Assembly: GCA_025355965.1 (NCBI GenBank)
Contig: JANXYR010000034.1
Location: forward strand, 1 to 64,000
Source: Geobacteraceae bacterium
GTDB lineage: Bacteria; Desulfobacterota; Desulfuromonadia; Geobacterales; Pseudopelobacteraceae
Reading direction: 5' to 3'
DNA length: 64,000 nucleotides
Below, piece by piece: positions 56,105 to 64,000 of the stretch. The position numbers were made by a program, and so were the translations under genes. The notes under the pieces were generated by a model, which was not told the DNA's origin, searched no databases, and worked only from the letters and a program-made list of their open reading frames with translations. The number at the start of each line of letters is the position of its first letter. The first letter of the stretch is position 1.

Positions 56105-57109
56105 ATGGATAGCATGACTGATACAGCAGGTGTCGGAATTCTGGGAACCGGCAGATACATTCCAGAGAAGACGCTCAGCAACGAACTGATTGAGAAGCAG
56201 TGCGGCCTGGAGCCTGGGTCGATCCTCGCCAAAACCGGCATCAAGAGACGGCATATCGCCGAAGATCATGAAACAGCCTCCTCCATGAGTGTTGAATGCG
56301 GGCGGCAGGCTCTGAAAGCGGCCAATATCGAACCGGAGCAGATCGGGCTGATAATCTGCTGCACGTTCACAGGTGACTACGTCTATCCGGCTCTGGCATG
56401 CAAAGTCCAGGAACTGATCGGGGCAAAGAACGCCGGTTCTTTTGATTTGATGGCAAACTGCACAAGTTTCCAGGTCGGCCTGACCGTCGCCTCGGACCGG
56501 ATGAAGTGTGATCCGACCATCGGCTATGCGCTGGTAATCGGAGTTGCCCTGCAATCGCGCTATATCGACTGGAGCGATCCCGAGTCGGCAATCTACTTCA
56601 GCGATGGCGCCGGCGCTGCGGTTCTCGGACCGGTTCCTGCGGGCTATGGAGTGCTCGCCAGCGATCTCTTCACCAACAGCAGGGTTTTTGAGGCGGTAAG
56701 GCTGCGCGGAGGCGGCTCCAGCCACCCGATGCGGCCCGAAAATATCAGCGCGGGACTGCAATATTATGAAATGAACGGCATGGAGGTATGGAAGCAGGTA
56801 ATGCAGTTCCAGCCCAAAGCGATAAAACGTGTGTTGGCAAAAATCGACAAGACGACCGATGATGTTGACTTCTTCATTTTCCACCAGGCGAACCAGAACC
56901 TGATCCATTTCCTCATGGGGAGAATGAAACAGCCACTTGAGAAGACCTTGATTAATGTCGATGAAATCGGCAACACGGCTGATGCCTCCCTTGCCGTGGC
57001 GCTGCACGACGCGGTAGTTGCACAAAAAATCAAACGGGACGACCTTGTCGTAATCACCGGAGTGGGTGCAGGCTTCACCTTTGGAGCTGCCGCCATCCGC
57101 TGGTATTAA
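56105..57109 (+). CDS. 3-oxoacyl-ACP synthase III (KAS III/FabH-like)
   Basis: The likely start is ATG at 56105 (or 56114, which is better spaced from AAGGGAG); the longer open frame overlaps the MBL gene. The 334-residue product has GVGILGTGRYIPEKTLSNE and the full catalytic triad Cys119 (ANCTSFQ), His260 (FHQANQN) and Asn290 (IGNTADASLA). C-terminal GVGAGFTFGAAAIRWY is typical. It should condense an acyl-CoA or acyl-ACP with malonyl-ACP. Confidence 0.93.
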   Translation: MDSMTDTAGVGILGTGRYIPEKTLSNELIEKQCGLEPGSILAKTGIKRRHIAEDHETASSMSVECGRQALKAANIEPEQIGLIICCTFTGDYVYPALACKVQELIGAKNAGSFDLMANCTSFQVGLTVASDRMKCDPTIGYALVIGVALQSRYIDWSDPESAIYFSDGAGAAVLGPVPAGYGVLASDLFTNSRVFEAVRLRGGGSSHPMRPENISAGLQYYEMNGMEVWKQVMQFQPKAIKRVLAKIDKTTDDVDFFIFHQANQNLIHFLMGRMKQPLEKTLINVDEIGNTADASLAVALHDAVVAQKIKRDDLVVITGVGAGFTFGAAAIRWY

Positions 57110-57117
57110 GGTAATTT

Positions 57118-58059
57118 ATGATTCCGCCGAACGCGCCTGAGTTTACTAAAATTGTCGACGCAATAATTGCCAGGTCACCTTTCCAGAGAAAGAAACTTGA
57201 GCAGCATTTATCTGGGATGGACGCGGACTACTTTGCCCGGGCTGAGGAGTTCGCCATTGATTACGGCAATTATCTCGCCAGCCAGGATATCCCTTTCGAC
57301 TATGCCATTCAGGCGTACCTCGATATGTGCAAAAGCATGCTGAAATGCCAGATTGAATTCATGAAAACCGGGTCCTACAGCACAACCGACCATAATCAGG
57401 CTTTTATCGATATATATTCAAACCCCGACCGCATGAAATCATATATGATCGCCCTGGCATTGTCCCAATTTCTCTGGTCCTCGCACTACAGAATTTATCT
57501 GGATTTCGAACGGTCCCTCTGCAATAATGCCGCGCGTACCGGCTCTTATCTCGAGATCGGACCCGGTCATGGTTTGTATCTTCGCAAAGCCATCCGGCAC
57601 CTTGATCCTGATGCTTCTATTCAAGCGGTGGATATAAGCCCTGTTTCAATCAGGATCACAAAATCGATCATTGATCACTTCTGCCCGGATACATCGAATG
57701 TCACCTTCTGGACCGGAGACATTCTTGATTACAAAGCCCCCTCGCGATACGACTTCATTACGATGGGAGAGGTTATCGAGCATGTGAATGCTCCCCGGAA
57801 GTTGCTTACCAGACTAATGACGCTTCTTTCCGACTCAGGCAGAGCCTTTATCACGACATCAATCAACTCACCAGCAGTTGATCATGTGTACCACTTCAAG
57901 AGTGTCGAGGAGGTAAGGGAGATGTTCCGCGATTCTGGGCTCGTGATTCTCCATGAACAGATTTTGCCGGTAGAGGATTTGCCTATGGAAGAAATTGTGT
58001 CTCAACGAATAACTATCAACTACTCCGCGGAAGTTAAAAGGGCTGACAGCCATGAGTAA
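57118..58059 (+). CDS. class I SAM-dependent methyltransferase
   Basis: A 313-residue protein. An N-terminal helical part (about 1-135) of unknown type precedes the methyltransferase domain with SYLEIGPGHGLYLRKAI (SAM), AVDISPVSIRI and MGEVIEHVNAPRKLL. The C-terminal end resembles small-molecule O- or C-methyltransferases. Cluster context suggests it methylates the acyl group being built. It overlaps the next gene by 8 bases. Confidence 0.85.
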   Translation: MIPPNAPEFTKIVDAIIARSPFQRKKLEQHLSGMDADYFARAEEFAIDYGNYLASQDIPFDYAIQAYLDMCKSMLKCQIEFMKTGSYSTTDHNQAFIDIYSNPDRMKSYMIALALSQFLWSSHYRIYLDFERSLCNNAARTGSYLEIGPGHGLYLRKAIRHLDPDASIQAVDISPVSIRITKSIIDHFCPDTSNVTFWTGDILDYKAPSRYDFITMGEVIEHVNAPRKLLTRLMTLLSDSGRAFITTSINSPAVDHVYHFKSVEEVREMFRDSGLVILHEQILPVEDLPMEEIVSQRITINYSAEVKRADSHE

Positions 58060-59236
58060 GTATGATGCGATCAAAATCGGGGATACGGCGAAACTCACCC
58101 ACGTTATCACGCAACAGGATGTAGATCATTTTGTCAACCTTACCGGCGATGACAACAAATTACACATAGATGCAGGGTATGCCGAGACCACTGTTTTCAA
58201 AAAACCTGTTGCCCACGGAATGCTTGGAGCATCATTCATCTCAACGGTGATTGGCACCAAACTCCCCGGAGACGGGGCGCTCTGGTTCGCGCAGAATCTT
58301 GAGTTTCTGTTGCCGGTCAGAGTGGGCGACACCATAACTGTCGTTGCCGAAGTCCTGAAAAAATATGATCGGGACAGCATTATCGAGCTGAAAACCGATA
58401 TTTTCAACCAGCACCGGCAAACCGTCACAACCGGAGTAGCAAAGGTGAAGATAGTGGAGCCGTTGAGTCCGGCTGCCCCCTCTTCACCTCAGGAATGCAG
58501 GAAAATCGCACTCGTCATCGGTGCAACCGGAGGCATCGGACAGGCCATCTGCCGACAGCTGGCAGAAGATGGTTTTGATATCGCGATTCATTACCACAGC
58601 AATAAACAGGCTGCGGCAAACATCCAGGATTTCCTGTCAACCCTGGGTATTTCCACCACGATATACTGCGCAGACATTGTTGACGCCCGCCAGACCTCGG
58701 ACATGGTTGAACAGGTTGTACGTCGGTTGGGAGGACTTACCCTGCTGGTCAACTGCGCCACCGCGCGGATTCCTGTCATAAAGTTTTCTTCCCTTGAATG
58801 GGCTGACATCCAGGCGCATCTTGATACAAACGTCAAAGGCACGCTCAATCTCGCCAAGGCTGTAGTACCGGTCTTTGAAGCCCAGAGCCACGGCAAAATC
58901 ATAACGTTTACCACGCAGGCCATCGAAACCCCCGCGGCCGGCTGGCTTCATTACATAACCGCCAAAAACGCCCTGCAGGGATTTTCACGGGCGCTGGCGG
59001 TCGAACTCGCCCCAAAAGGGATAACGGTCAATATGGTTTCGCCCGGCATGACCGAAACGGAACTGATTGCTGACATTCCGGAGAAAACCAGATTGATGGT
59101 GGCAGCCAAAGCACCGTTGCGAAGACTTGCCAGGCCCGAAGATATAGCGGGTGCCGTCAGTTTTCTGGCATCGTCCAAAGCGGACTACATTACCGGAGAA
59201 ACAATTCGCATCAATGGAGGACAGGTGATGCTATGA
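58052..59236 (+). CDS. MaoC-like dehydratase / SDR reductase fusion
   Basis: A 394-residue two-domain protein. Residues 1-140 are a MaoC/R-hydratase hot-dog domain (HFVNLTGDDNKLHIDAGYAE, KPVAHGMLGASFISTVI), with the Asp and His of R-specific enoyl hydratases in place. Residues about 152-394 are a complete FabG-like SDR: VIGATGGIGQAICRQL, LLVNCATA, Tyr301 and Lys305 (HYITAKNA), ITGETIRINGGQVML. Together they would interconvert 3-keto, 3-hydroxy and 2-enoyl thioesters. Its stop overlaps the FkbH start (ATGA). Confidence 0.93.
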   Translation: MSKYDAIKIGDTAKLTHVITQQDVDHFVNLTGDDNKLHIDAGYAETTVFKKPVAHGMLGASFISTVIGTKLPGDGALWFAQNLEFLLPVRVGDTITVVAEVLKKYDRDSIIELKTDIFNQHRQTVTTGVAKVKIVEPLSPAAPSSPQECRKIALVIGATGGIGQAICRQLAEDGFDIAIHYHSNKQAAANIQDFLSTLGISTTIYCADIVDARQTSDMVEQVVRRLGGLTLLVNCATARIPVIKFSSLEWADIQAHLDTNVKGTLNLAKAVVPVFEAQSHGKIITFTTQAIETPAAGWLHYITAKNALQGFSRALAVELAPKGITVNMVSPGMTETELIADIPEKTRLMVAAKAPLRRLARPEDIAGAVSFLASSKADYITGETIRINGGQVML

Positions 59237-61008
59237 CTCTTGTCAGAGGCGGAATATCTGGTAATGAGACAGGCCTGTCCGACATGCTTGCCCTGATCAA
59301 TTCATCCGACGACTCCCAGGGAATCCCGGTTGCGTTCAATTTCCTGCGCAACTTCACTACGGAGGGGATTGAACCGTACCTTCACTACCACTGTCTCTTG
59401 AGCGCCCTCAAGCCAAAGATCACTTTTGGCAATTACGACATGGTTCACCAGGAGGTACTGGACAGGAGTTCGCACCTGTACAGTTCATCTCCGGACATAA
59501 TCGTCGCTGCTCTCTATCTGGACACATACCTTCCTGACGGCTGGCGCGCCTCCTGGAGTGCCGATGATGTCATGAACAGCCTGGCCGGACTCTTTGCCGA
59601 CATTGCCGGCAATACGGATGCAATTATTGTAGTGAACACCTTTGTGCCCCCCTTTTACGCCGACTTCGGCATCAGCAGCGTCAAGGACTTTTCCAGCCAC
59701 CATAACGAAGTGTTGCGGCTTAACCAATTGATACGGGCATACGTCTTCTCCACCCCTGCACGATTTGTGCTGGCTGACTGGGAACGGTTCGTCCGCCTGC
59801 TGGGCGAAAACGAGAGCATGGACTATCGATTCTGGTACATGTCCAGGTCTCCGTTCAAAAAAGCCTTTCTAGAGTTGTATGCACTTGAGCTGGTAAAGGT
59901 CGCCAGGGCCCTGAAGGGCAAATCAAAAAAATGCCTGATTCTTGATTGTGACAATACCCTATGGGGTGGGGTAATCGGAGAGGATGGCCTGAATGGCATA
60001 AAGCTTGATCCGCATTCCTACCCCGGCAATGTTTTCTACGAATTCCAGAAGAGCATAATCCGGCTCCACGAGCGGGGAGTTCTGATCACCATCTGCAGCA
60101 AGAATAACGAACAGGATGTCTGGGACGTCCTCGACGGCCATCAAAGCTGCATTCTCAAACGTGAGCATTTATCCGCATGGCGGGTTAACTGGAGTGACAA
60201 GGTATCAAATATTCGGGACCTGGCCACAGAGCTGAACCTGGGCATTGACAGTTTCGTGTTCGTCGATGATAACCCGGTTGAGTGCGGGCTCATCCGAGAC
60301 ATGCTCCCGGAGGTGACGGTCCTGCAGGTACCGGAGAAGCTTTACACCTACCCGCCCCTGCTGAACCGGGACGGATTGTTCGACACTCTTACCTTCAGCT
60401 CCGAAGACCGGCAGCGGTCACAGTTGTACCGCGACGAAGCACATCGTAAGCATGAACAGGCAAAATATGAAACCATGGATCAGTATCTGGCATCCCTGGC
60501 TCTCAGGGTTACCGTCCATCCCGCCACGGATAACGAGATCTCGAGGGTAGCGCAACTTACTCAGAAGACAAACCAATTCAACCTGACGACCCGCCGCTAC
60601 ACCGAGGCAAAAATCTCATCATTCTGCAATGACCCGGACTGGGCAGTCATCAGCCTTTCCGTGCAGGACAAGTTTGGAGACTCGGGACTGACCGGAGTCA
60701 TGATAGCCCACAAAGAAGGTGATACGGGTGTCATCGACTCACTTCTCCTGAGCTGCCGTATTTTGGGGCGCAGCATAGAAAAAGTGTTTGTTCTCGAGGC
60801 GCTGTCCATCATGAGCCGTCTGTGGCCGGTGAAAACCTGGCAGGCCGAGTTTGCAGCGACGCCCAAGAACCAGCAGGTAGCTGAATTCTGGCCATCCATC
60901 GGGTTCCGGCAGAGCAGCCTGCTGGACGGCCATACCTTCTACACACTGCCGTTTGCAGTACCGGAACTGGAGCCGATATCATACATAGCTATTGAGGAGC
61001 AACAATGA
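59233..61008 (+). CDS. FkbH-type HAD-superfamily protein
   Basis: A 591-residue protein. An N-terminal alpha/beta domain (1-220, SGNH-like) is followed by the HAD domain with D238-C239-D240-N-T in LILDCDNTLWGGVIGEDG, SKNNEQDV and FVDDNPVECGLIR, and a C-terminal acetyltransferase-like region (about 420-570, GDSGLTGVMIAHKE). FkbH proteins take 1,3-bisphosphoglycerate, remove a phosphate and load glycerate onto a carrier protein; the conserved Cys in DCDNT belongs to the active site. The carrier gene follows with a 4-base overlap. Confidence 0.92.
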   Translation: MTLVRGGISGNETGLSDMLALINSSDDSQGIPVAFNFLRNFTTEGIEPYLHYHCLLSALKPKITFGNYDMVHQEVLDRSSHLYSSSPDIIVAALYLDTYLPDGWRASWSADDVMNSLAGLFADIAGNTDAIIVVNTFVPPFYADFGISSVKDFSSHHNEVLRLNQLIRAYVFSTPARFVLADWERFVRLLGENESMDYRFWYMSRSPFKKAFLELYALELVKVARALKGKSKKCLILDCDNTLWGGVIGEDGLNGIKLDPHSYPGNVFYEFQKSIIRLHERGVLITICSKNNEQDVWDVLDGHQSCILKREHLSAWRVNWSDKVSNIRDLATELNLGIDSFVFVDDNPVECGLIRDMLPEVTVLQVPEKLYTYPPLLNRDGLFDTLTFSSEDRQRSQLYRDEAHRKHEQAKYETMDQYLASLALRVTVHPATDNEISRVAQLTQKTNQFNLTTRRYTEAKISSFCNDPDWAVISLSVQDKFGDSGLTGVMIAHKEGDTGVIDSLLLSCRILGRSIEKVFVLEALSIMSRLWPVKTWQAEFAATPKNQQVAEFWPSIGFRQSSLLDGHTFYTLPFAVPELEPISYIAIEEQQ

Positions 61009-61256
61009 TGCAACATCAAGAACAGAAGTTGAAAGAGGTACTTGCACGGATTTTCAACGTTCAACCGGAAATGATCACCGACGACGCCTCTCCCGACACC
61101 ATTGAAAACTGGGATTCGCTTCGGCATATGAATCTTGTTCTCGCGCTTGAGGAGGAGTTCGGCGTAGAATTCACGGATGATCAGGTTGTTGAGATACTCA
61201 GCTACAAACTTATCAAGATAGTGTTTAAGGAGCATGGCGTAGAATTCGTTCAGTAA
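61005..61256 (+). CDS. acyl carrier protein
   Basis: An 83-residue carrier protein with phosphopantetheine-attachment Ser38 in ENWDSLRHMNLVLALEEEFG, the usual DSL context and a helix rich in acidic residues after it. It is the natural carrier for the FkbH protein (4-base overlap) and for the KAS III, SDR and MaoC activities of the cluster. Confidence 0.93.
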   Translation: MMQHQEQKLKEVLARIFNVQPEMITDDASPDTIENWDSLRHMNLVLALEEEFGVEFTDDQVVEILSYKLIKIVFKEHGVEFVQ

Positions 61257-61313
61257 CAAGGCTGTCAGTTTATCCAGACATATAATTTTGAGTTCGCTCA
61301 GGATAGGTTTCAA

Positions 61314-62684
61314 ATGCAATCAATTCATACGATCTTTGAACGCATGCGCAGCAATACATCCGGGACCGCTCTTTTCTGGAACGATCGGGAGATCAGCTAC
61401 TCCGATTTTATCGTCATGATCGATGCCTGGAGTGAGCGACTTGTAGAGCACCATATTGCAAAAGGCACCGTGTGCGGATTCATAGCAGAATACTCTCCCA
61501 ACGTGTGCGCACTGATTTTTGCGCTTATGCAGGCAAAGGCGATCCTCGTTCCATTTACCCCCGCAATTGAGCACGAATTGCCGGAATTCATCGAGATTGC
61601 CGGCGTCACGCATCTGTTCAGATTTGACACAGATGACGACTGGTCATTTGAAAAATGCGGGAGTCCTGTTCAGAATCCGCTTGTTGAGACCTTTATTGAG
61701 CGAGATGTTCCCGGCCTGATAGTATTTACATCCGGCTCCACCGGCAAGCCCAAGGGGATACTCCAGGATTGTGAACGGGTCATGCGCAAGTTCGTCGAAA
61801 AGCGCCCCGGCTGGCGTACCGTTCTGTTCCTCATGCTGGATCACTTCGGCGGATTCAACACCCTGCTTTCAACCTTTGCGTACGGAGGGACGGCAGTATG
61901 CCTACCGGATCGCAGCTCAGAAAGTGTCTGCAGGGTTATTCAGCAATCCCGCGCGACGCTTTTGCCAACCACTCCGACATTTATTAACCTGCTGATCGCC
62001 TCCCGCTGTTACATGGAGTACGATCTGTCATCGGTGAAGCTTATAACCTATGGAACCGAAGTGATGCCCCCCTCCACGCTATCGAAGGTCAGGGAAATTT
62101 TTCCGAATGCCCAGATCAAACAGACGTACGGCTTGTCGGAACTGGGCGTGTTACGCTCCAAATCGGAAAGCGACGATTCGGTCTGGGTGAAAATTGGCGG
62201 TGATGGTTTCGAAATAAAAATCATCGACGACATCCTCTGGGTTCGCTCCGAGGCAAACATGGTCGGATACCTGAATGCGCCCAACCCTTTTGATGAAGAT
62301 GGATGGATGTGTACGGGGGACCATGTTGAACTGCGCGGAGAGTACATGCGCATCCTGGGGCGAAAATCGGAAATGATAAACGTCGGCGGCCAGAAAGTGT
62401 TTCCGGCAGAGGTTGAAAACGTGCTCCTTGAGGCGGACAATGTCCGGGAGGTCACCGTTATCGGTGTGCCACACCCAGTTATGGGAAATGTCGTCAAAGC
62501 AAAAATCTCACTCAATACGCCTGAAGATCAGTTTCTACTGACTGAGCGATTGAGAAAACACTGTCTTGAAAGAATGGCCCGCTATAAAGTCCCGATGAAA
62601 TATGAAGTTGTTGACTCGGAAAATCTGCATAGTAACCGATATAAAAAAATAAGAGTCGGGAATAATCCTGTGGGACATGAGTAA
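61314..62684 (+). CDS. adenylate-forming acyl ligase (ANL superfamily)
   Basis: A 456-residue AMP-forming ligase, somewhat shorter than typical acyl-CoA synthetases. P-loop LIVFTSGSTGKPKGILQD; QTYGLSELG; GDHVELRGEYMRILGRKSEMINVGGQKVFPAEVE (A8-type hinge, positions about 340-375); C-terminal Lys in SNRYKKIRVG. It should activate an acid as acyl-AMP and load it on CoA or on one of the neighbouring carriers. It overlaps pseH by 8 bases. Confidence 0.92.
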   Translation: MQSIHTIFERMRSNTSGTALFWNDREISYSDFIVMIDAWSERLVEHHIAKGTVCGFIAEYSPNVCALIFALMQAKAILVPFTPAIEHELPEFIEIAGVTHLFRFDTDDDWSFEKCGSPVQNPLVETFIERDVPGLIVFTSGSTGKPKGILQDCERVMRKFVEKRPGWRTVLFLMLDHFGGFNTLLSTFAYGGTAVCLPDRSSESVCRVIQQSRATLLPTTPTFINLLIASRCYMEYDLSSVKLITYGTEVMPPSTLSKVREIFPNAQIKQTYGLSELGVLRSKSESDDSVWVKIGGDGFEIKIIDDILWVRSEANMVGYLNAPNPFDEDGWMCTGDHVELRGEYMRILGRKSEMINVGGQKVFPAEVENVLLEADNVREVTVIGVPHPVMGNVVKAKISLNTPEDQFLLTERLRKHCLERMARYKVPMKYEVVDSENLHSNRYKKIRVGNNPVGHE

Positions 62685-63240
62685 AGAAGGAGAATTTAAC
62701 CCCTTGATTACTTTTAATAAAATGACAGTAGATGATCAGGAAATGGTCATGCAATGGCGGGCGCTCCCCTCTGTAACCCAGTATATGGTAACAGACATTG
62801 AACCGGACCTTGACAAACAGATCGCCTGGTTTCACAAAATTTCGAATGATCCGAGCTGCCTGTACCTGATCGTCCAGTACAACAAAATCCCGATTGGAGT
62901 GATCAATCTGGCCAGCATTGACACCGTAAACCGCAGATGCACCGCAGGATATTATATCGGCAATCTGGAGTACCGGTCTGTTGGTGCCATAGTTCCCGCC
63001 TATATTTATAATTACGTTTTTAATGATTTGAAGCTTAATAAAATCTATGGTGAGGTTCTGGAGGAAAACACCGGAGTAATGCATTTGCATAAGCTATTCG
63101 GGTATGAGACTGTAGGCGTAATGCGCCAGCATGTTTTCAAAAACAACCAGTTCCATAATGTGGTAATAATGGAACTCCGTGCGGATGAGTGGGCAAAACA
63201 AAAAAAATACCAAAGTTACATACCTGAAATAGAACTATAA
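62677..63240 (+). CDS. pseH: PseH-type GNAT N-acyltransferase
   Basis: A 187-residue GNAT protein starting FNKMTVDDQEMVMQWRALPSVTQYM, with PIGVINLASIDTVNRRC, CoA-loop region YIGNLEYRSVGAIVPAYIYNYVF and KIYGEVLEENTGVMHLHKLFGYETVG. PseH acetylates the 4-amino group of the pseudaminic acid precursor using acetyl-CoA. In this cluster it may instead use the acyl group built on the carrier proteins. Confidence 0.9.
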   Translation: MSKEGEFNPLITFNKMTVDDQEMVMQWRALPSVTQYMVTDIEPDLDKQIAWFHKISNDPSCLYLIVQYNKIPIGVINLASIDTVNRRCTAGYYIGNLEYRSVGAIVPAYIYNYVFNDLKLNKIYGEVLEENTGVMHLHKLFGYETVGVMRQHVFKNNQFHNVVIMELRADEWAKQKKYQSYIPEIEL

Positions 63241-63251
63241 GGGAGCCTTTT

Positions 63252-63548
63252 ATGAACACTCAAGCAGCACTTCAGTTGATGCAGGAGACTTTTGAGAGCA
63301 TGCAGCGTTCAGGCATGGTACCTGATACCATCACTTTTAATTCGGACACTGTGATCCTGGGTGTTGGTTCCGTTCTGGACTCCCTAGGTTTTGTCACCTT
63401 CATTTCCGATCTTGAAGAACGGCTCTGCACGAAACTGGATGACGAGGTGTATCTGGTACACCATGAGATTGAAGCCTTTAATGCCAACAGCTCGTTTTTA
63501 TCCGCAGGCACGATTGCACGTTTTATCGAGAGCATTACCCCGAATTGA
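63252..63548 (+). CDS. second, divergent acyl-carrier-like protein
   Basis: A 98-residue protein. The central ILGVGSVLDSLGFVTFISDLEERL has Asp43-Ser44-Leu45, the carrier-protein attachment motif, followed by the acidic recognition helix; the C-terminal helix (STIARFI-like, AGTIARFIESI) also fits. The N-terminal 30 residues and the inserted loop are unlike ordinary ACPs. It lies between pseH and pseG, so it may present the acyl donor to the sugar enzymes. Confidence 0.75.
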   Translation: MNTQAALQLMQETFESMQRSGMVPDTITFNSDTVILGVGSVLDSLGFVTFISDLEERLCTKLDDEVYLVHHEIEAFNANSSFLSAGTIARFIESITPN

Positions 63549-63555
63549 GAACAGG

Positions 63556-64000
63556 ATGAGTACGGTAAAAAGGAATAAGACCTTTCTGATTCGAGTCGAT
63601 GCGTCGGCTCATATCGGCGCGGGCCACCTGATGCGGATGCTCTCTCTTGGCCAACTCCTGGTGGAAGCTGGACATGATGTTCATGTTGCAACCATCCCGC
63701 ATAACCCTTCGACCATTGAATATATACTGAAGAGTGCCGGGTTCAGCCTTCATTATCTGGACAAGGAAACTCCCTGGAATTCCCGGCATGATTCCGGCTC
63801 GTTGCTTGGAATTGCGTCGGAGGTTCGGCCTTCATGGATAATCATTGACGGCTATCATTTTGACGAAGATTACGAATACCAAATCAAGGCAGCAGGGTAC
63901 AAGCTGCTGAGGATTGATGACATTCCGGCTCCCCGTACCTATTATGCCGATTTGATACTCAACCAGAATTTCGGAGCCGATGCCTCCGCGTATGCAACAG
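63556..64000 (+). CDS. pseG: PseG-type UDP-sugar hydrolase (5' part, runs off right edge)
   Basis: From the ATG at 63556 there are 148 open codons to the window end. The product begins FLIRVDASAHIGAGHLMRML, the GT-B-like start of PseG/SpsG, and continues with SWIIIDGYHFDEDYEYQIK, LLRIDDIPAPRTYYADLILN and QNFGADASAYAT. PseG removes UDP from the 2,4-diamido sugar before condensation with PEP by PseI. Downstream genes (pseI, pseF) may lie outside the window. Confidence 0.9.
   Translation, partial: MSTVKRNKTFLIRVDASAHIGAGHLMRMLSLGQLLVEAGHDVHVATIPHNPSTIEYILKSAGFSLHYLDKETPWNSRHDSGSLLGIASEVRPSWIIIDGYHFDEDYEYQIKAAGYKLLRIDDIPAPRTYYADLILNQNFGADASAYAT

Noticed and set aside
56072-57025. 317-codon open frame antisense to the KAS III-type gene
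   Set aside because: It lies wholly opposite a gene with an intact catalytic triad, has no recognisable motif and is explained by codon bias of the sense gene.
1-64000. tRNA or rRNA genes, CRISPR array, insertion sequence or prophage
   Set aside because: No T-loop-like tRNA pattern, repeated spacer array, transposase or phage gene was noticed on either strand; this was reading by eye, so a short tRNA could be missed.

Overview
The window reads as chromosomal DNA of a Geobacter-like bacterium (Desulfuromonadia/Geobacteraceae). This is inferred from gene content: anaerobic-type corrinoid methyltransferases, an arsenosugar-type radical SAM gene, HpnI-type hopanoid glycosyltransferase, many two-component proteins and tightly packed operons. 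No taxonomic search was possible. No rRNA, tRNA, CRISPR array, prophage or insertion sequence was seen.

Layout. 1-549: 5' part of an outer-membrane beta-barrel gene running off the left edge. 739-2685: a three-gene minus-strand arsenosugar-type locus (ArsS radical SAM, AhpD-like carboxymuconolactone decarboxylase, Tat-exported C_GCAxxG_C_C protein). 3133-5349: a lipoprotein with four rhodanese-like domains and a small upstream gene. 5890-6315: ssb. 6434-8349: cobL (cbiET fusion) and cobI. 8446-10983: hybrid histidine kinase. 11130-14758: typA/bipA, CoA-binding protein, proA. 14869-16158: surface-antigen family barrel. 16183-21579: minus-strand operon lolA-yajQ-rimO-kinase-NtrC-type regulator. 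21721-26941: gatC-gatA-gatB followed closely by cheY and cheA. 27140-27982: rplM-rpsI. 28629-31481: argC and a YgiQ-type radical SAM gene. 31524-31724: csp. 31994-35994: an Mla-type lipid transport operon with a TolC-family gene inside it. 36061-42529: an RND efflux operon with its TetR regulator; matching palindromes lie at both promoters. 42656-44109: a second TetR gene and an orphan MotB-like gene sharing a different palindrome. 44120-48471: hpnI, mnmM-like, an RluA-type pseudouridine synthase, AMMECR1, def and a GcvR-like gene. 48592-50601: a molybdopterin oxidoreductase. 50643-51647: a ROK sugar kinase.

51832-64000 (open at the right edge) is the most unusual part. It is a compact plus-strand cluster of pseudaminic acid genes (pseB, pseC, a Pse-associated methylase, pseH, pseG) interrupted by a complete-looking small acyl-assembly set: SDR reductase, metallo-beta-lactamase-fold hydrolase, KAS III-type synthase, methyltransferase, a MaoC-SDR fusion, an FkbH-type HAD protein, two small carrier proteins and an adenylate-forming ligase. 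The coding regions overlap or nearly touch. My inference is that the cell builds a non-acetyl acyl group (hydroxyacyl or glyceryl-derived) on a carrier protein and places it on a nonulosonic acid sugar, probably for flagellin or surface glycans. The individual families are known. The product and the combined pathway cannot be read from sequence alone.
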